Positions 1-12,870 of a stretch of DNA of 64,000 nt are shown here, piece after piece. The stretch comes from Emydura subglobosa (lineage: Eukaryota; Chordata; Testudines; Chelidae). Within the stretch, counting starts at the first letter, position 1. Each line of letters opens with the position of its first letter. The notes under the pieces were generated by a model. That model did no database searches. It was not told the DNA's origin and saw nothing but the letters and a program-made list of their open reading frames with translations. The stretch lies in the NCBI GenBank assembly GCA_007922225.1, contig ML679954.1, positions 20,618,837-20,682,836 of the forward strand, written 5' to 3'. The position numbers were made by a program, and so were the translations under genes.

Positions 1-309
1 AATGTGAAAGCTAAGGATAATAGTGAACTAGCCAACCCTACCATTGTAACTGACTATTTGTGAGCAGCAAATATTGGATAACAGATTTATTGATTTTTGA
101 GGGTGAAAGGTTCACTAATACTCTTAGTATACCATTCTATCTGAGAATTTTGTGCACAAGAATTTTGTGCCCCTTCATGTAGTAGACACAGGGTATTTTA
201 TGTCCAAAGAAAATAAAACTTAAACCTTAAAATTACTCTAAGGAGGTCAGATGCCATAACAATGGGTGTAGTATAAGAATCTGGATAGATAAATAAGAAC
301 ATTTTCATT

Positions 310-545
310 GAAACATTTTTTGTTGGAAAAAGCTGTTTCAATTAAACAGAATTTTTTTCATGAAATTCTATAGAGATTTAACAATTCCCTGGAAAGGAAA
401 AAAATTGAAATGAAAATGTTCAGATTTTCCATTTTGTGGGAAATTAAAAATGTATATTTGTTTCAATTTGTATTCAAGTAAAAACAAATTTTAAAATATC
501 AAAATTTCCTGCTAAATGGAAATGCTGAGTTTCAACCACCTCTAT
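310..545. repeat. A/T-rich GAAATTTTCA-type interspersed repeat
   Basis: The stretch is made of degenerate alternations of GAAA and TTTC (for example 'tttcattgaaacattttttg' at its start) and closes with 'tttcaaccacctctata'. Turtle genomes contain a dispersed repeat of this style that ends in a similar 'TTCCAACCAGCTCTA' phrase. A similar block lies at 58850-59165. The family assignment comes from memory and from texture, not from an alignment. Confidence 0.4.
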
Positions 546-2897
546 AAACAAGGAGATAGAAATAATATGTCATATTAAGCAGGAATAAAGTGATTCAATA
601 AAAGTAGGAGTAAAGCCATTTTTACTGAAAGTTATCCAATAGATCACTGAAATGTGGTTTTGGATTACTGCATACTATTTTAGTGGAAAAATATGAATCC
701 AAGATAAGGGTCAAGTTTCAGCATTGGGCAAGTTTTTAACCTCTCAAAGAAATATAAATACTGCTAATCTTTACTACTACTATTGCCTTCTGATCATCTC
801 CGATCTTTCAGCAAAGATAGTTGGGCAGATTTTATGGAAGTTAGTTCTAGCTGTTCTTCTCTTCTGCTCCAGCAGTGGATTTATTATCCCTTTGTCTCTT
901 TTTAGCACTTCCCCGTCAAGATCCACAACACTATGTTGGCCTGTCACAGTGACTACCACCCAAACAATCCCTGTCATCTTGGCCTTTGTTGTTTTTCTCC
1001 CAACAGAAAAAACTTCCAAGAATTAAATTAAATTGGGGATTTCCACTTAGCTTGGTGAATGTTCTTAATCTTTCTTTCTACCTGCCTGTCTTTTTTGCGT
1101 TATTGCAAGTCCTATTCCTTTGCAACGTCCCTTTCTGGCCTCTCCCCAGTTTCCCTGTTGTGTGTGAGCACTGCTAAGTATGTGGGTTTATGAATATGAG
1201 AGCAAGTGTTGCAGCTGGATTAATCTGAACTTTCAGTATCTTGCTCTCCCTGCTAGGATACATTACTTTTAAAACTATCATTCTCTTTTTCACATAACAA
1301 GAAAAGGTGCAAAACGACACTAGGGAAAAAACATTGTATTGCTTTGTGTTTGGAAGGTAGGAGGAGGGGAAACTTGGACAGCTCTGCTTGAAGAGCGGCA
1401 CAAGTTTTCAGTAACCAAGGGATGATGATAAAACTGAACTATTTTGTTGATGAGACACTCCAATAATCCTCTTTTGGCTTTATTCATTTAAAATGATCCA
1501 CCCCCTTCAACTCTGCAAAAGCCTCAAAAGATTGCACAACTTGGCTCTGCACCTGCTTAACTTGCTCAGAGAAGCCAAGGGTCTGGGTTACAGAAATCTT
1601 TTTATTTGTGAGCGTTGGGCCATATAGGCAATCCAAAATGAAGTCTTTGCTTAAGTGGTTCTCTCCAAATCCTTGTCAGCTTGCTGCCTCATTCGTGAAT
1701 GCCCACAAACTGACCCTTCTGGGTAACAAGACTTTTTTAAAACAAAAAAAACCTGAAATTAATCCACTTTTCTGTATGATTAATTTGATTAAGTGGGATG
1801 CTGTTTCCACCTGGCAAAATGTTAAAACTATGTTTTAAATGGTTTTTCCCTTTAATTGCAAACAATATGCTTGTTGATCAATAGTTATTTTTAATCTCTT
1901 TGGTAATGGGGAAGCTCCTTTAAGACTGCTTTTTTAGTGATAGAGCTGTCATTCTCCTGCAGATGATGTCAACAAACTAGGCACGCTTACTGGAGTATTA
2001 GGTGACAGAGCCATTTCTAATGTCCAATCTCATATGGTCAAAATTTTCAGAGTTGACTAGTGATTTTTGGTTGCACAATAGGAGAACCTTAAAGGAATAT
2101 GATTTTTCAGAATGTGAGTGTTCCATCATCTTCTGACAATCAGGATTCAGGTCCATTTAAAGTGTTTCCATAGACAGCTAAGCAAAATCAGTCAGTTTTA
2201 AAAATCTTGGTCTCTGTTTAGAAATCTGCAGAATGTGAAAGGATTGTACTAAAATGTCTGTTTGTGTTCTGAGACCTGTGGGGTCCATGGTGCTCAGTTT
2301 AAACACCTGTAAATATGCTCCACAAAAAAGCCAAGTCAAAATGTTTCCACAGCTTAGATGCAGAGAGCTAGGCAATATTTAATTTAAAATAAATAAAAGT
2401 ACCTTTTGAATTTAATTACTGGTTGGTGTTTTTTAATTAATAAAGCACAGCTCATGATCCTGCACTGTGTTCCTTTTTAGCCCATTCAAGCTATACTTAT
2501 TAAAAGAATGTTTAGTATTTGGTGAAATTCAGGATGCTAAAAGTGCCTAAATGCCTAAAAGTAGACTAAAGGTATTACTGTGTTTTCAAAAACAAATAAA
2601 CCAAACAAAATAAAAATAGAGCACACATAGCTTCAACACTGATAAGTGAAGAAACAAGTAGTTAGTTCTGTAGGTTGTCCATGAAGTGGTTACTTTTATA
2701 GGTTGTCCTTTTTGTCATTAGCAACATGCATGTTTCAAATTAAATAAAATGTATTTAGTATTTATTCATTCATGTACACACTGCAAGAATCTAGACACTG
2801 ATAACAGCAAATCTTTTATGGGAGGGATATTTTGGAATTTTTAAATTATCTAACTTCAGTTTTTAAATGAAGTTGCTTATAGATCTATGTGAAATAG
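546..2897. other. Unassigned AT-rich sequence, no gene seen
   Basis: The open frames here are 60-100 codons long, overlap on both strands, and have no recognisable domain or supporting splice sites. Short A and T runs are common. No repeat family was recognised with confidence. Confidence 0.65.
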
Positions 2898-3085
2898 ATT
2901 AATAGATTTTTAGGCCAGAAGGAACAGCTATGATCATCTAGTCTGATTTCGTGTGTAACACAGGTCCTAGGAATTTTGTGAATTAATCCTGAACAGTTAG
3001 ATGTATGCCATGAAATCTTGCAGACCATTTTGCTGTAGTGTTCCCTGCTCCTCCCTTTGGTTGGTTGGAGAGAATAAATCATAAA
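2898..3085 (-). mobile_element. CR1-type 3' tail (LINE or SINE), antisense
   Basis: Read on the reverse strand, the segment ends in 'CAGACTAGATGATCAT', a degraded 'GGTTCCTTCTGGCC' and 'AAATCTATTAATCT'. This is the 3' end shared by turtle CR1 LINEs and their partner SINEs, with a short octamer-like terminal repeat (ATCTATTAATCTAT). The best-matching part is about 2898-3010. The rest to 3085 is weaker and may be older 3' UTR sequence. No coding remnant is visible, so LINE and SINE cannot be told apart. Confidence 0.7.
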
Positions 3086-3480
3086 CAATTAAACCTTAAG
3101 AATGATTCTGTAAAATATACATATTAAAATAGCTGCTTTTGCGATATTTAAAATGTGATTTTGCATTGTGCTTGCCTAGTCAATCAATACTTAATCATGC
3201 TTTCAGAATTCATAAGTTAGTTTAGTATTTGAAAATGTCTGTAAAAAGAAACTTATGTAATTTTTGGTTAGATAACTTTTAATGTTGTAAGTAGTATATA
3301 TAATTTTTGTTTATGTAGAGGCAACAATGTTGTAAGTCGTTTGTGTGTGTGTGTGAGGGGATGTGTATATCTCATTTTTGTTTGTGTAGAAGCAGTTTTG
3401 CCAGTTTAAGTATTGTATTTAAGCTGTTGATGTTAAACCCATAGAAGATCTTAAAAACAAAACAAATATTTTAAGGCTCC

Positions 3481-3526
<46 letters not shown>

Positions 3527-4931
3527 TTGGCTGGAAAATCCGAGCTTTAGAGCCCTACTCCCTCATAAAAACAGTTCTAGATTTCTTATAACGTAAAAAG
3601 AAAATTAGTACACCACCATTTAGAGTAATATTTTGTGTGTGTGTAATATAGCAAAAATTTAATTACATAATATTTAATGATTATGTTTCTTGGAAAAGAA
3701 ACATTTCTGGTTTTGCTATAGTAAAATTGGCAATAATGTCCTACTGCATTGTAGACCTCATATGCAAAAATTAACTTTATATTCTAATGTTGGTCACATC
3801 TGCTGCCTGCACATGTTCAAGAACTGTTTTTTCAGACATTATTGTACACCTAATTTTAAGTCTCTTGAGATGTTACTCCCTCAACAGCTTGGTGAACAAA
3901 TATTTGTAAACCTTCTTCCATATGAAGTGTTTTTCAGAAAGGTGGAAGTGGTAAGAAACCGTTAAAACAGTGGTTAAGAAGGTAGGTGTCTGTGGGTATT
4001 GATGAGAAATAGTCGTTAGGGGAAAGCTGCATCGCCACACAGGAAGCAGCATAAAACTCTTGAAAGCATTTTCTCCAGCTGTGGCGGAAGAACCATTTAC
4101 ACAGTAGAACTTGAAAGTCACGCATCTTATACTTCATTTCTAGCTGAGAGCATCCTTCCAGAAAAAAGGCTGATTAGCTGCAGTCATTTAACAGATCTCA
4201 GAAAGGCACATAGTCTCTTCACGGAAAAGACTGGTTTAAGAGCATGGAAACTCTAAGTGATGTGTACATATGCAATTCTGATAAACAGGATGGGCTTCAT
4301 GTTTTACAATAAAATGTTACAAATCTTCAAATAAAAGAAAGGGGGATTTTGTTTTAGTTTTATAGTAGAACATATTGCATCTGTATATTATTAATCCCTT
4401 TGCCAAAAAAGTAACAGCAACTCAAATCTCCATTGAATAGCTATTTAAAATCCTTTGTGACCACTAAGTAAACTTTCTTCCTCTCTGCTTTAGCTCTCTC
4501 CTTCAGGGTTTTAGCTACCATATTATTGGCTGTGGACTAGACAGGATTCTCCTTTGTTCTGAGTCATTCTATTTTTTGGAAGGGTTATGGTTGAATGACT
4601 TGTGGCACTTTATCCCCAGACTCGTGAGTTGATCATGCTTCCAGTCTCTGCCAGCTATGGAACTAAAAAGACTGATTTTCCCATACAAGTATCCAGAACT
4701 CCCCCTAAGTAGGCCACTGGAGCAACACTTATATGATATAATATGCTGCTCCACCTGGATCTTTTACAGTCTGCCGGTAGGACCTTCGAGTGAATGCTTG
4801 TATTTTTTTTTGCTGAAGTATATAATTAGCGAGAAAGCAGACCAGCAGATAATTTAAGCAAATAACTACTGTATTTCAAAATTATAAATGGAATGTTTTA
4901 AGGTTGAGATTAGGGGACACAGTACGGGCAT
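3086..4931. other. Unassigned AT-rich sequence with simple repeats
   Basis: Apart from a short (TG)n near 3340 and the (TA)n at 3484, nothing was recognised. Frames of up to 91 codons overlap each other on opposite strands and resemble no known protein. Confidence 0.65.
3484..3537. repeat. (TA)n microsatellite
   Basis: This is an almost pure TA dinucleotide run of about 45 bp followed by a slightly interrupted 'ATAATATATATT' end. It can fold on itself and is probably length-polymorphic. Confidence 0.95.
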
Positions 4932-5000
4932 TGTGTATGGTGCACTGGACTGAGAAACAGGTGACCGAGATTCTAATTCCAGCTCTGGTACTATTTTTTC
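4932..5000 (+). mobile_element. MIR-type SINE head fragment
   Basis: The phrase 'ggtgcactggactgagaaac' followed by 'gattctaattccagctctgg' matches the tRNA-derived head of MIR-family SINEs (B-box-like 'TTCTAATTCC', then 'AGCTCTG'). The usual 'TGTGACCTTGGGCAAGTCAC' core is not present, so the copy is truncated or diverged beyond about 5000. Confidence 0.6.
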
Positions 5001-6087
5001 TTCTCTAGGGGGCAGAGAGTGCATTATTTATCTGCGTGGGGAGGTGGAAACCTCACAATCTCATGTACACTGTTATAATAATCATGGCATTGTTAGTTAT
5101 TATTTTATTCTCCTCCTGACGCCAAGTTGCCTCTCTGCTAAGTGAGAGATGGCCTGAGTCTTGTGGGTTGGCTTCCCAGTGAAGAAGAAATCAGTGAATA
5201 GAGTCTAGGTTAAATCTGAATGTGATTTGCTTTATTTACACAAATATACCTGCCCTGGAGAGGCAAATAGCACACAGGCAACCCCTCCTCCAGAAATCTC
5301 AGAACACACCAATGCCTGGTTCCCAGGAAGCAACTCTGTGCCAAGAATTGCCTCCGTATACAGAGAATAAAGCAGTGCAAACTCTGCTGTCTGCCGTGGC
5401 TTCTCTCCCAGGAGAATGGTATCACTGAACTCAGTTGTCTTCCAAAGACTGAACATTTGCTCATATGCTAAGAAAAAGAACCTGTCAGCCTGTGTAGCAA
5501 GCAGGGCCATCTGATGCCTTGTACCATAACAACAATAATTCCTGGTGGAAAAGAGCCAGGAGCTCTTGGGAGAGAGGGGAGTTCAGCCTCCAGCACCTCA
5601 TCAGCCTAGGGCTGCCCAACTGAGGCGGTGGAGCATATTGTTAGTGAGGGGCAAGGAGTCTGGGTGAGATATAGTTCTTGTGATTTCTAAGAGCTCTGGA
5701 CAACTTTGATGCCTCTAACACCCCAGGTGTGGGGGAAGGTCCTTCTTCCAAAGTCCCTCAGAAATTGAGGAATCAAACCAGGGGTCTGTCAGTTTTTTGT
5801 CCCCTTCCTGGCAACAAAGAGTGACAGGATTGTGTAATAAGGTGAATTAGAGAGAGGATTCCTCCTCTTTTGGGGTCTTGAATTGAGGTAAAAACCCTCA
5901 GTGAGAGCAGCAGGTATCATGGATTCTGGTGTTACTGCCATGGGACCCTGGGCTGTGTTGCTAATAGTCCAATAGCCTCACCTCCTGGCTTCGAGATGAA
6001 AAGTTCTCACACCCTGCTTTGCTGCCCAGATCCCAGCCTATACCCTCCTCTTTGCCCTCTCTGCTATTTGTCTGAACTAGGGGTGAG
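5001..6087. other. Moderately GC-rich unassigned block, possible old repeat
   Basis: From about 5100 to 6080 the base composition is visibly richer in G and C than the flanks. The phrase 'tgctttatttacacaaatat' at 5229 may be the reverse complement of a retroelement 3' end, but I could not assign a family. The 92- and 84-codon reverse frames near 5210-5510 overlap one another and a forward frame, and none looks like a real protein. Confidence 0.35.
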
Positions 6088-6167
6088 GAGGAACATTTGG
6101 GTGGGGCGAAGCTCGGGACATCCCCACACGTCCCGTTTTCAGTTCAGCTAAATATGGCCACCCTAAC
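6088..6167 (-). mobile_element. Fragment of a TIR-type repeat ending GGCCACCCTAAC
   Basis: The right edge 'ggccaccctaac' is the reverse complement of 'GTTAGGGTGGCC', the terminal phrase of a common turtle repeat. Inside, 'acgtcccgttttcagtt' fits the same family. A related terminus in the opposite orientation begins at 63953. The left limit of this fragment is uncertain. Confidence 0.5.
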
Positions 6168-7697
6168 TATCATGCAGTGAGTGTAGCTGAATGATTATTT
6201 TATGACATCACTTCAGGACTGAATTTAGGTTTTTCTGGGTGCATTAATTGTGTGTTTGCATAACTTAATTTTGGTCAGGGGATAATTACAACATCCTCTG
6301 CTGATATGCACGCTCAATGCTAACTAACTTTTAACATTGTTTTTATGTAGGAGTAATCTGTATAATAATTTTCTTCATGCTAAAAGATCAACAAAGGGGG
6401 TTTGGAGAGACATGACAGCAATTCACATATCTGAAGGGGGAAAACACGTAAGATGGAAAAATCATTATTTTGGCACATACAAAAGTATAGTCATGAGATA
6501 TGGCATATAATTAAGGAGGGGAAAATTCAGGATGCATATCAGGAAAATATTTGACAGTGAAATGCATTTGTTTCTCAGTGACCTGTCCGTGGACCATTGC
6601 CGGTCCCTGAGATCTCCCTAACACGGTTTACGGAGGCAACATGTCGGTCCCTGGTATCAAAAGGGTAGAGAAACACTGTATTAGTCTCTGAAAGACAAGT
6701 GGTGCGAACCTTATAAGACTTGATTTGTTTTAAAAAAATATGTAGAAATTCTTTATCTTATTGGGAAGTACAAAACACCTAAAACAAGAACTGTAGGGAA
6801 CAATTCTGGATTAACGAGATGGACAAAATGACTTCATAGCTATTTTCCATATCGTCTTACTGTAAAAGTTACTAGGAGCAAATAATCTTCATCTTGTGCA
6901 CTGACACCAGCAGCAGTTGGATAATTTCAGACCACCAAAACTTTTACATGATGTAGCTTTTTCACTGTTTGTTTGTTTATCCAGTACCCAAGAACCTGTT
7001 CCCTGTCCAGTGAACTCAATCTTATGTTAAGTAGAAAATCTTCTAGTACACCAGCTACAACTATTACTATTTGCTGTTACTACCTGTGCCAGCTATGTTC
7101 CTTTTGTGGCATTCTCAATTGCTAAGACCTTTCATGTTAGTGACATTGATACTCCATGTGATAATCCTAGCAGGGAAACTTTTCAAATGCACCTAAATCC
7201 TATTTTCAAAAAGTAACTTGGGTGCGTTAGGAGTTTAGGTCTCATTAAAAGTCAATGAGTGTCAAGTCACTTTAGAAAATGAGCCATAAACTCCAAAGTC
7301 CCTTGGGCACACTTGACATTTCCCCCCTTGTCTGTAACCACTCTTACACTGACTTAATATATCACAAAAATACATGCAACCTAGACTCAGAATTCTTTCA
7401 GTTTTCAGAAAAGCTATTCATCCTAGTTTTAGGTTAAACCACAAGTGCAGAAGGGCAGCTATCACTTTAGATTAATGCTATATATAAACCAGTACTAGCA
7501 GCTAGAAGAGAATGCAGCGGTCAGAATGACTTCTGAGAGCAAACAATTTCATATGCCATATGATTCTAGTGGGTGTCAACTTTCTGACAGCATAAATGAC
7601 ATAAAATGAATATGTGGATCCATGTCAGCAACTTGTAGGGGGAATGATTGTCAGGGACAATGGGGCTAGCAACTGCTATGGATAATCCTGATCATAG
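6168..7697. other. Unassigned sequence, no gene seen
   Basis: Nothing coding was recognised. At about 6585-6690 there is a phrase ending 'agggtagagaaacactg', which resembles the 'GGTTGAGAACCACTG' ends of old hAT-like elements, but the match is too weak to call. Confidence 0.55.
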
Positions 7698-7935
7698 GGG
7701 GTGGTGGTCCTCTGATGAGGGCACTAGCTCTGGGACCCAGGAGATCCAGGTTCAATTTCCTGTGTCAATACAGACTTCCTCTGTGATCTTGGCTTAGCTT
7801 GTTAGCTTCTCTGTGCCTCATTTCCTCATCTGTAAAATTGGGATAATAGCACTGCCCTACCTCATGGAAGTGTTCTGAGGATAAATGCATTAAAAGTGGT
7901 GAGGAGCTCATGTAAATACCTACTCTCTACTGTGC
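7698..7935 (+). mobile_element. MIR-family SINE, nearly full length
   Basis: In order, the segment shows a tRNA-like head with a B-box-like 'AGGTTCAATTTCC' (about 7748), then 'CTGTGATCTTGGCTTAGCTT' (from the usual 'TGTGACCTTGGGCAAGTCAC' core), then 'TCTGTGCCTCATTTCCTCAT', 'TGTAAAATTGGGATAATAGC' and 'CTACCTCATGGAAGTGTTCT'. The order and spacing fit an old, diverged MIR on the plus strand. Confidence 0.85.
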
Positions 7936-10900
7936 AGGAGGGCACTGCACAATCATGTTGACCATGGAGAACAGAGGTTTCTGGAGTGCTGAGGAAATTC
8001 TTTCGAAGTGGCAGTCGCTAGGTCATTTAAAAGATGAGTGTGTGCTAGCACTGCTCCCAAACTGACAGATGGTGCTGAAATTCATCACCAGCACCATGCA
8101 ACACTTCATTTGGGATGTCTTAATCCACTGTTACAAAATATAGGTGAGTTTTATAGCACTACTCAGAAAGCACAAGTGCCAGGGACCTTGCTGTTTTCTG
8201 CACAATGGTGGTAGGGCAAGGACTGCCGGCAACATTGGACAGCTGTGCCTTAGCCATAGAAAAGATTATATCAGTCCAGGGTTCTGTCAGCCTGTAAAAG
8301 CAGGAAAACTTCTGAAACTCTGCCAAGAATAATGACTTGTACCCCAAGACAAACTTATTCAGGATGCAGGTTACCAGATGGATTTCTGCATTCTCTGTGT
8401 TAGAGAAGCTGGTTGAAAAAAGGCAGTCATTACATGCAATGTCATTCTGAAAATGAAATTGATGGATCGTTCTCACTTCTGGAGCAGACACTAATGGAAA
8501 GCGTTCTGAGTGTGCTGAGACTGTTTGAACAGGCCACTAGAGAGCTAAGTGCTGAAACAGGATGGTTGAGCCAAGTCAGAGCACCGGTTCCTCTTTTGTG
8601 ATGATTGATGAATGACTTCCAGCAAAAAAGGAGACATCCAAAAAAGAAATCTCATTTGTTGCCAAAATGTTTGGAGAAAAAAACTTCACAGTAGACTTGA
8701 TCCCATCTTTCAGGATTAAAAACACATCTTGCCATTTTGTTGGAACCTTGATTTAAAATTCCTAATTTTGTGCATGTCAGTGGAAAAATGTCTATCAGAT
8801 TTAGAACAAGAGCTCCAAATGGCCGAAGAGGTATCTGAAAGGGCTATAGACCACTCTGGTCATCCTGCAGTTACTGCTGTTTCTACAAATGCTACGTCAG
8901 CCATTGCACATGGTAGTCTATGGGCATACCTTCATTTGCTAAAACAAGAGCAAGAACAACATGCAGAGTTTCTTGCTGTATTTTGGGTATTTTAACTGCT
9001 TACTATATAGAACGCAAGTTAAAACAGAAATCTAATGCTTATGTTTGTTGGCAATCCAAACAAACCATCTGGTTAACTTATGTGGTAATTATCTTGAATT
9101 CCTTCCCACTAATTTTGTCATTTGGAAGCGGGAAAAAAGTAGTTGGAGCTTAGTTTTATCAAACAGGTCATGCTAAGATCCCCAAGTCAGCACAGTAGCT
9201 TGTGTCTCAGTCAGATTACTCAATTTCTGCAATTTATATTAATTTATTTCAAATAGTATCAGCGGTGCAGCTTGTCAAATAGTTACTGAACCAAAAAAAA
9301 ATTTAGATAAATTTAGGTGTTTTTGGAATGAAGTGGCTGGTTTGTGGTTTCTGCACATGTATTCATTATTCATGATTTTTTGCTGAGTCTATCAAGCAAA
9401 TAGTCTTCAGATTGTGAGTTGTCAACTCTTCATAATCTATTTGCTATTTTTGGAGTGAAACTGGTTACATGGATATTTTTCTGCTCCCTGATGGGATGGA
9501 TAAAACAGGAGAATAACAAATGTTGAATAGTGAAAGTGAATGGCAAATTATGAATAATGTGTTTCCAGCACAAATTGTGAATTTTTTTGAATTTGCAAAT
9601 ATTTTAATGGTTAGTGATGGTTGGATGTGAATTAATGGTTTAATGGTTAGTAAATACTGGAGAACGACTCCATGAATATCCATGAATCACATGTGAGTTA
9701 CTTTTCTTGTGAATGTATTGGTTAATCTTTATTTTCATTATTTGATCAGCTCTCTTCAGCTTTCATATTCCAAGGTCTTCCCAAAACGGCATTTGTTTAG
9801 ACTACATTATTACTATGGTAGTATAATCTACTCCACTAGATAACAATTTTTCTAACTTTTAGCTCCATTCTCCATCTGTCTATTTTAATGGCCAGAGTTT
9901 GATACCCATATTGAACAGCACGTTGCTTTACAGACAATCATACTGAAAACAGTGGGACCATTTGTGAAATAAGGTATTTTACAACATGAGCCTGTGAGTA
10001 AAGGTATCAAAATATGACACATGTACATGCTGAATTTTATGGTGCACATGTTAAAAAACAGTCTTTTTCCAACTGTATTACCAGTTAGTTCCTTCAATCT
10101 ATAGACTTCTTCCCTCCAGTGTGTACTGAAATCAGTACATCAGTTAATAGGAGACTGAGAGTATTAGATATAAATGTATTAATCATGTTGTACCACCTGA
10201 AAAATTACATAATATAATAAAATTACCATTAGACTCCATATTGTAATAAACTATCTTGAACTTAAGTGCCTTTGAACGCTCATATTCAATAAGAGTTGGA
10301 GGACACAGGGAAGAATTTGAGAACTCCAGTAGAACTTTATATAGTTTTCTTGAACTTCCACTCCCCTAAATGTAAAATATTAGGAAATCTTTTGTTGGTG
10401 CCCACATGTCTTGCTTATAGTAATTCTTGCCTAGTAAACTGGAAAATGGAAACTTTTCTTTGCTTAAAGTACTTCGCTGAATAGTTGATCAATTTTTCTA
10501 AGATGGAAATTGGCACTTGCAATAACAATAAAAATTACATAAGTGTTTGCTTGAAGTTAAATGCTATTCACCACCACTATACTACCAGCTTTAAAAGTCA
10601 GAGGATGGATATGCTATGGGCAATAACTTTCTATGGATAGGTCTTCACTGCAGAGTTATCCCAAGCTATGGCACAGGTGTTGCCCCTCACCCCACTTCCA
10701 TCAGTACAGAAAATCTCTAATAGGCTTGAGAGTCCTTTTAAGCCAATGTTAACAGACTCAGCTGAGGGTATAGCTATACGATCAAGTTTCATTTTACCAC
10801 CGACTGGCAACTTGCTTACTTTGCAAGGACAATTCAGTTGTTAGTTTTACAATCTAATCCCACAATTATACCTGAACCGTATTTGCTTGTCCAGCCCCTC

Positions 10901-12660
10901 ACCCCCCCTTCTTCTGCACTGGAAGTCACCTGGCTCAGCATTTTAACCTCATGTTTGCCTGTGCGTTTATGCTGAATTCCACAGTATTTAAAGAGAGATG
11001 CTCTCCAATATATCCTGTTCCTAGATCATTGCTGTATGGCAGAAAGCTGAAACCAGCCTCCTGGCAAAGGTGTAGTGTGATATCAATAAGAGCGATACTT
11101 TAGGGAATGTATCCCAAATCAACATTTCTATGATGATATCTCTGAGAGCCTAGCAGTGGAGGGGATTGAATGAATGGGATCTCAGAGCAAGGAAGACATA
11201 CCTTAGAGGCCAACCTGCAAAGTGCTAAAAGTTAAAATTAAAAAATTAAACAAAACTCCACCTTCACTGAAATCAATGGCATTTGAAGGTGTTTAGCACA
11301 TTGGAATATCGTGCCCTTTTGATTAGATGTTTTTTAAAGAGAAGATGGAGTTTATTCTTTTTATTTTGACAACTGTGGCTAAAGGTGTATATATAGAGGT
11401 TTTCGTAAATACTAAAAATAGTTAATTATAAAATGTCCCAACCTATATTTCAGGAGCTACAAATGTGTGATTTTAAAATATATATATATATATATGTTAA
11501 AGCTTCTTTGCTAATCTACTAAGAGGCTTGTTTTGAGTCTTTAGAACATGTAAGCAATATTTTAATGCCTTGTACAAAGATGATATTCCAGTTTATATGA
11601 TAGCTAGCACCAATTTATTGGAAGAGTTTCAATAATAAGGGTAAAGGGTCTTTTGTTTTTTTTCCCCTTTTTGGTGGCTGATCTATATGCTAACAAGGAG
11701 GACAAAAATCTCTCATATTTCACCCTTAGATGTTAGTAAAATAGGAGGAAAGCAGCATCATGGAAGAGCAAGTGTTTGAGAAAGGGGGGAGGGAGGGGTA
11801 ACAATAGGGGTAATTAATGGTAAACCCTAGATTATCCATTTGAAAACCAGAAAACTATCCCTCTTCAGCAAAGCACTTTAAGTATATGTTTATGTTCCAA
11901 TAATTTCAACTGGACTTTAAATATAAGCTTAAAGTTAGGCTTGTGCTTACATGATTTACTGAAGAGGGATAGTTTGCTGAATCAGGGTCCATATCAGCAA
12001 TCTCATTCATCAATAAGTAAAGAGTCTACTTATAACAAAGCTGGCATGTCTTTTAATAAAAAAAAGTACACATTTTATTATAGTCTCATTTATATTAATG
12101 AAAAAAATTCCTATTGACCTCAATAGGACCATAGGTTAGCCCTAAATGATTAACACATGATACAGAGGTAAGATGCAATAAAACAGGACATTTACTACTA
12201 TTTTTTCAATGAAGAAACTTCTAAAAAAAAATAAGTTATCAAAAATGAAAAACATGAGTACTGTACAAAGCTTTTTCAAAATTACTTCTGACCAGAAATA
12301 AAGCACTTTATTCTCCAATTGGAGGTGCTTTTTGTTCTGAAAACTACCCCACTCTTTGCACGATAAGCAAACATTGATTTGGCAGCTATACATTCTTCTA
12401 CATAATGATTTAGAATGATACACACTGGAAAACTAAATGAAGTTCTGCTTTATAGTCTAATTATGTAGAGGGAGAACTGTGTAATTAAGTTGGGAATTAT
12501 TCCTTTTTTATATAAACCGAATAAAAGTTCCTGAGTCATAATAAAATCCATAATAAGGATCTATATTCCTCCCATCTTTCAACAATTTGTAATCTATGTA
12601 CTTGTAATGAGCCTTTTTCCTTCCCCTTCATGCACCCCTTTCCCCAACCAAATCTTCAGC
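7936..12660. other. Long unassigned AT-rich stretch, no gene seen
   Basis: No exon-like frame was recognised. The 110-codon reverse frame at 8159-8491 and the 88- and 77-codon forward frames near 8729-9153 have no family resemblance and overlap other frames. Minor features are a (TA)n run near 11476, a purine run near 11787 and a perfect 20-bp palindrome at 12109. A phrase at 10637, 'ggtcttcactgcagagttat', resembles the terminus of a turtle DNA transposon, but no matching partner end was found. Confidence 0.6.
12109..12128. repeat. Perfect palindrome TCCTATTGA-CC-TCAATAGGA
   Basis: The 9-bp arms are perfectly complementary around a 2-bp centre. The sequence is one base-pair step away from the CCATTGAnnTCAATGG apex seen in the ancient palindromic repeats elsewhere in the window, so it is probably a remnant of that family. 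Confidence 0.6.
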
Positions 12661-12728
12661 AGAGATAAAGCCCTGGACCTTCAGTGCCAAACCACAGACT
12701 TCTACCATGTGAGCTAAAGGAGTAACTC
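12661..12728 (-). mobile_element. tRNA-derived SINE head, antisense
   Basis: The reverse complement reads 'CTCCTTTAGCTCACATGG', an A-box-like promoter (TAGCTCAnnTGGTAGA), followed about 40 bp later by a degraded B box ('GGTCCAGGGCTTTATCTC'). The spacing fits a polymerase III internal promoter. No clean cloverleaf or discriminator is visible and no CR1-type tail follows, so it is a decayed SINE head rather than a tRNA gene. Confidence 0.6.
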
Positions 12729-12789
12729 TAATATCTGATAGAAGTAGAAGGCTCTTATGTATGTCAACTAGACAGTAGAAGGGGACACA

Positions 12790-12870
12790 ACGTACTGAGC
12801 CAGTAAGTTACACATTCACCCTGTGAGGAGGAAAACTGCTTCTGAGGTCTCTAGGAGTTCAAATCCCTAT
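12790..12870 (+). mobile_element. Possible second tRNA-derived SINE head
   Basis: The phrase 'ggagttcaaatccct' (about 12854-12868) is close to a consensus polymerase III B box (GGTTCAAATCC). The upstream 'gtaagttacacattcaccct' could be a diverged A-box region. It lies within about 100 bp of the oppositely oriented head at 12661. The evidence is short. Confidence 0.35.

Noticed and set aside
6585..6690. A possible hAT-type element end ('gagaaacactg')
   Set aside because: Only a short phrase matches and no partner terminus was found.
10635..10760. A possible DNA-transposon end ('ggtcttcactgcagagttat')
   Set aside because: No complementary end could be located within 1 kb, so the match may be chance.
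12661..12728. A possible tRNA gene on the minus strand
   Set aside because: The B box is degraded and no complete cloverleaf can be drawn, which fits a SINE head.
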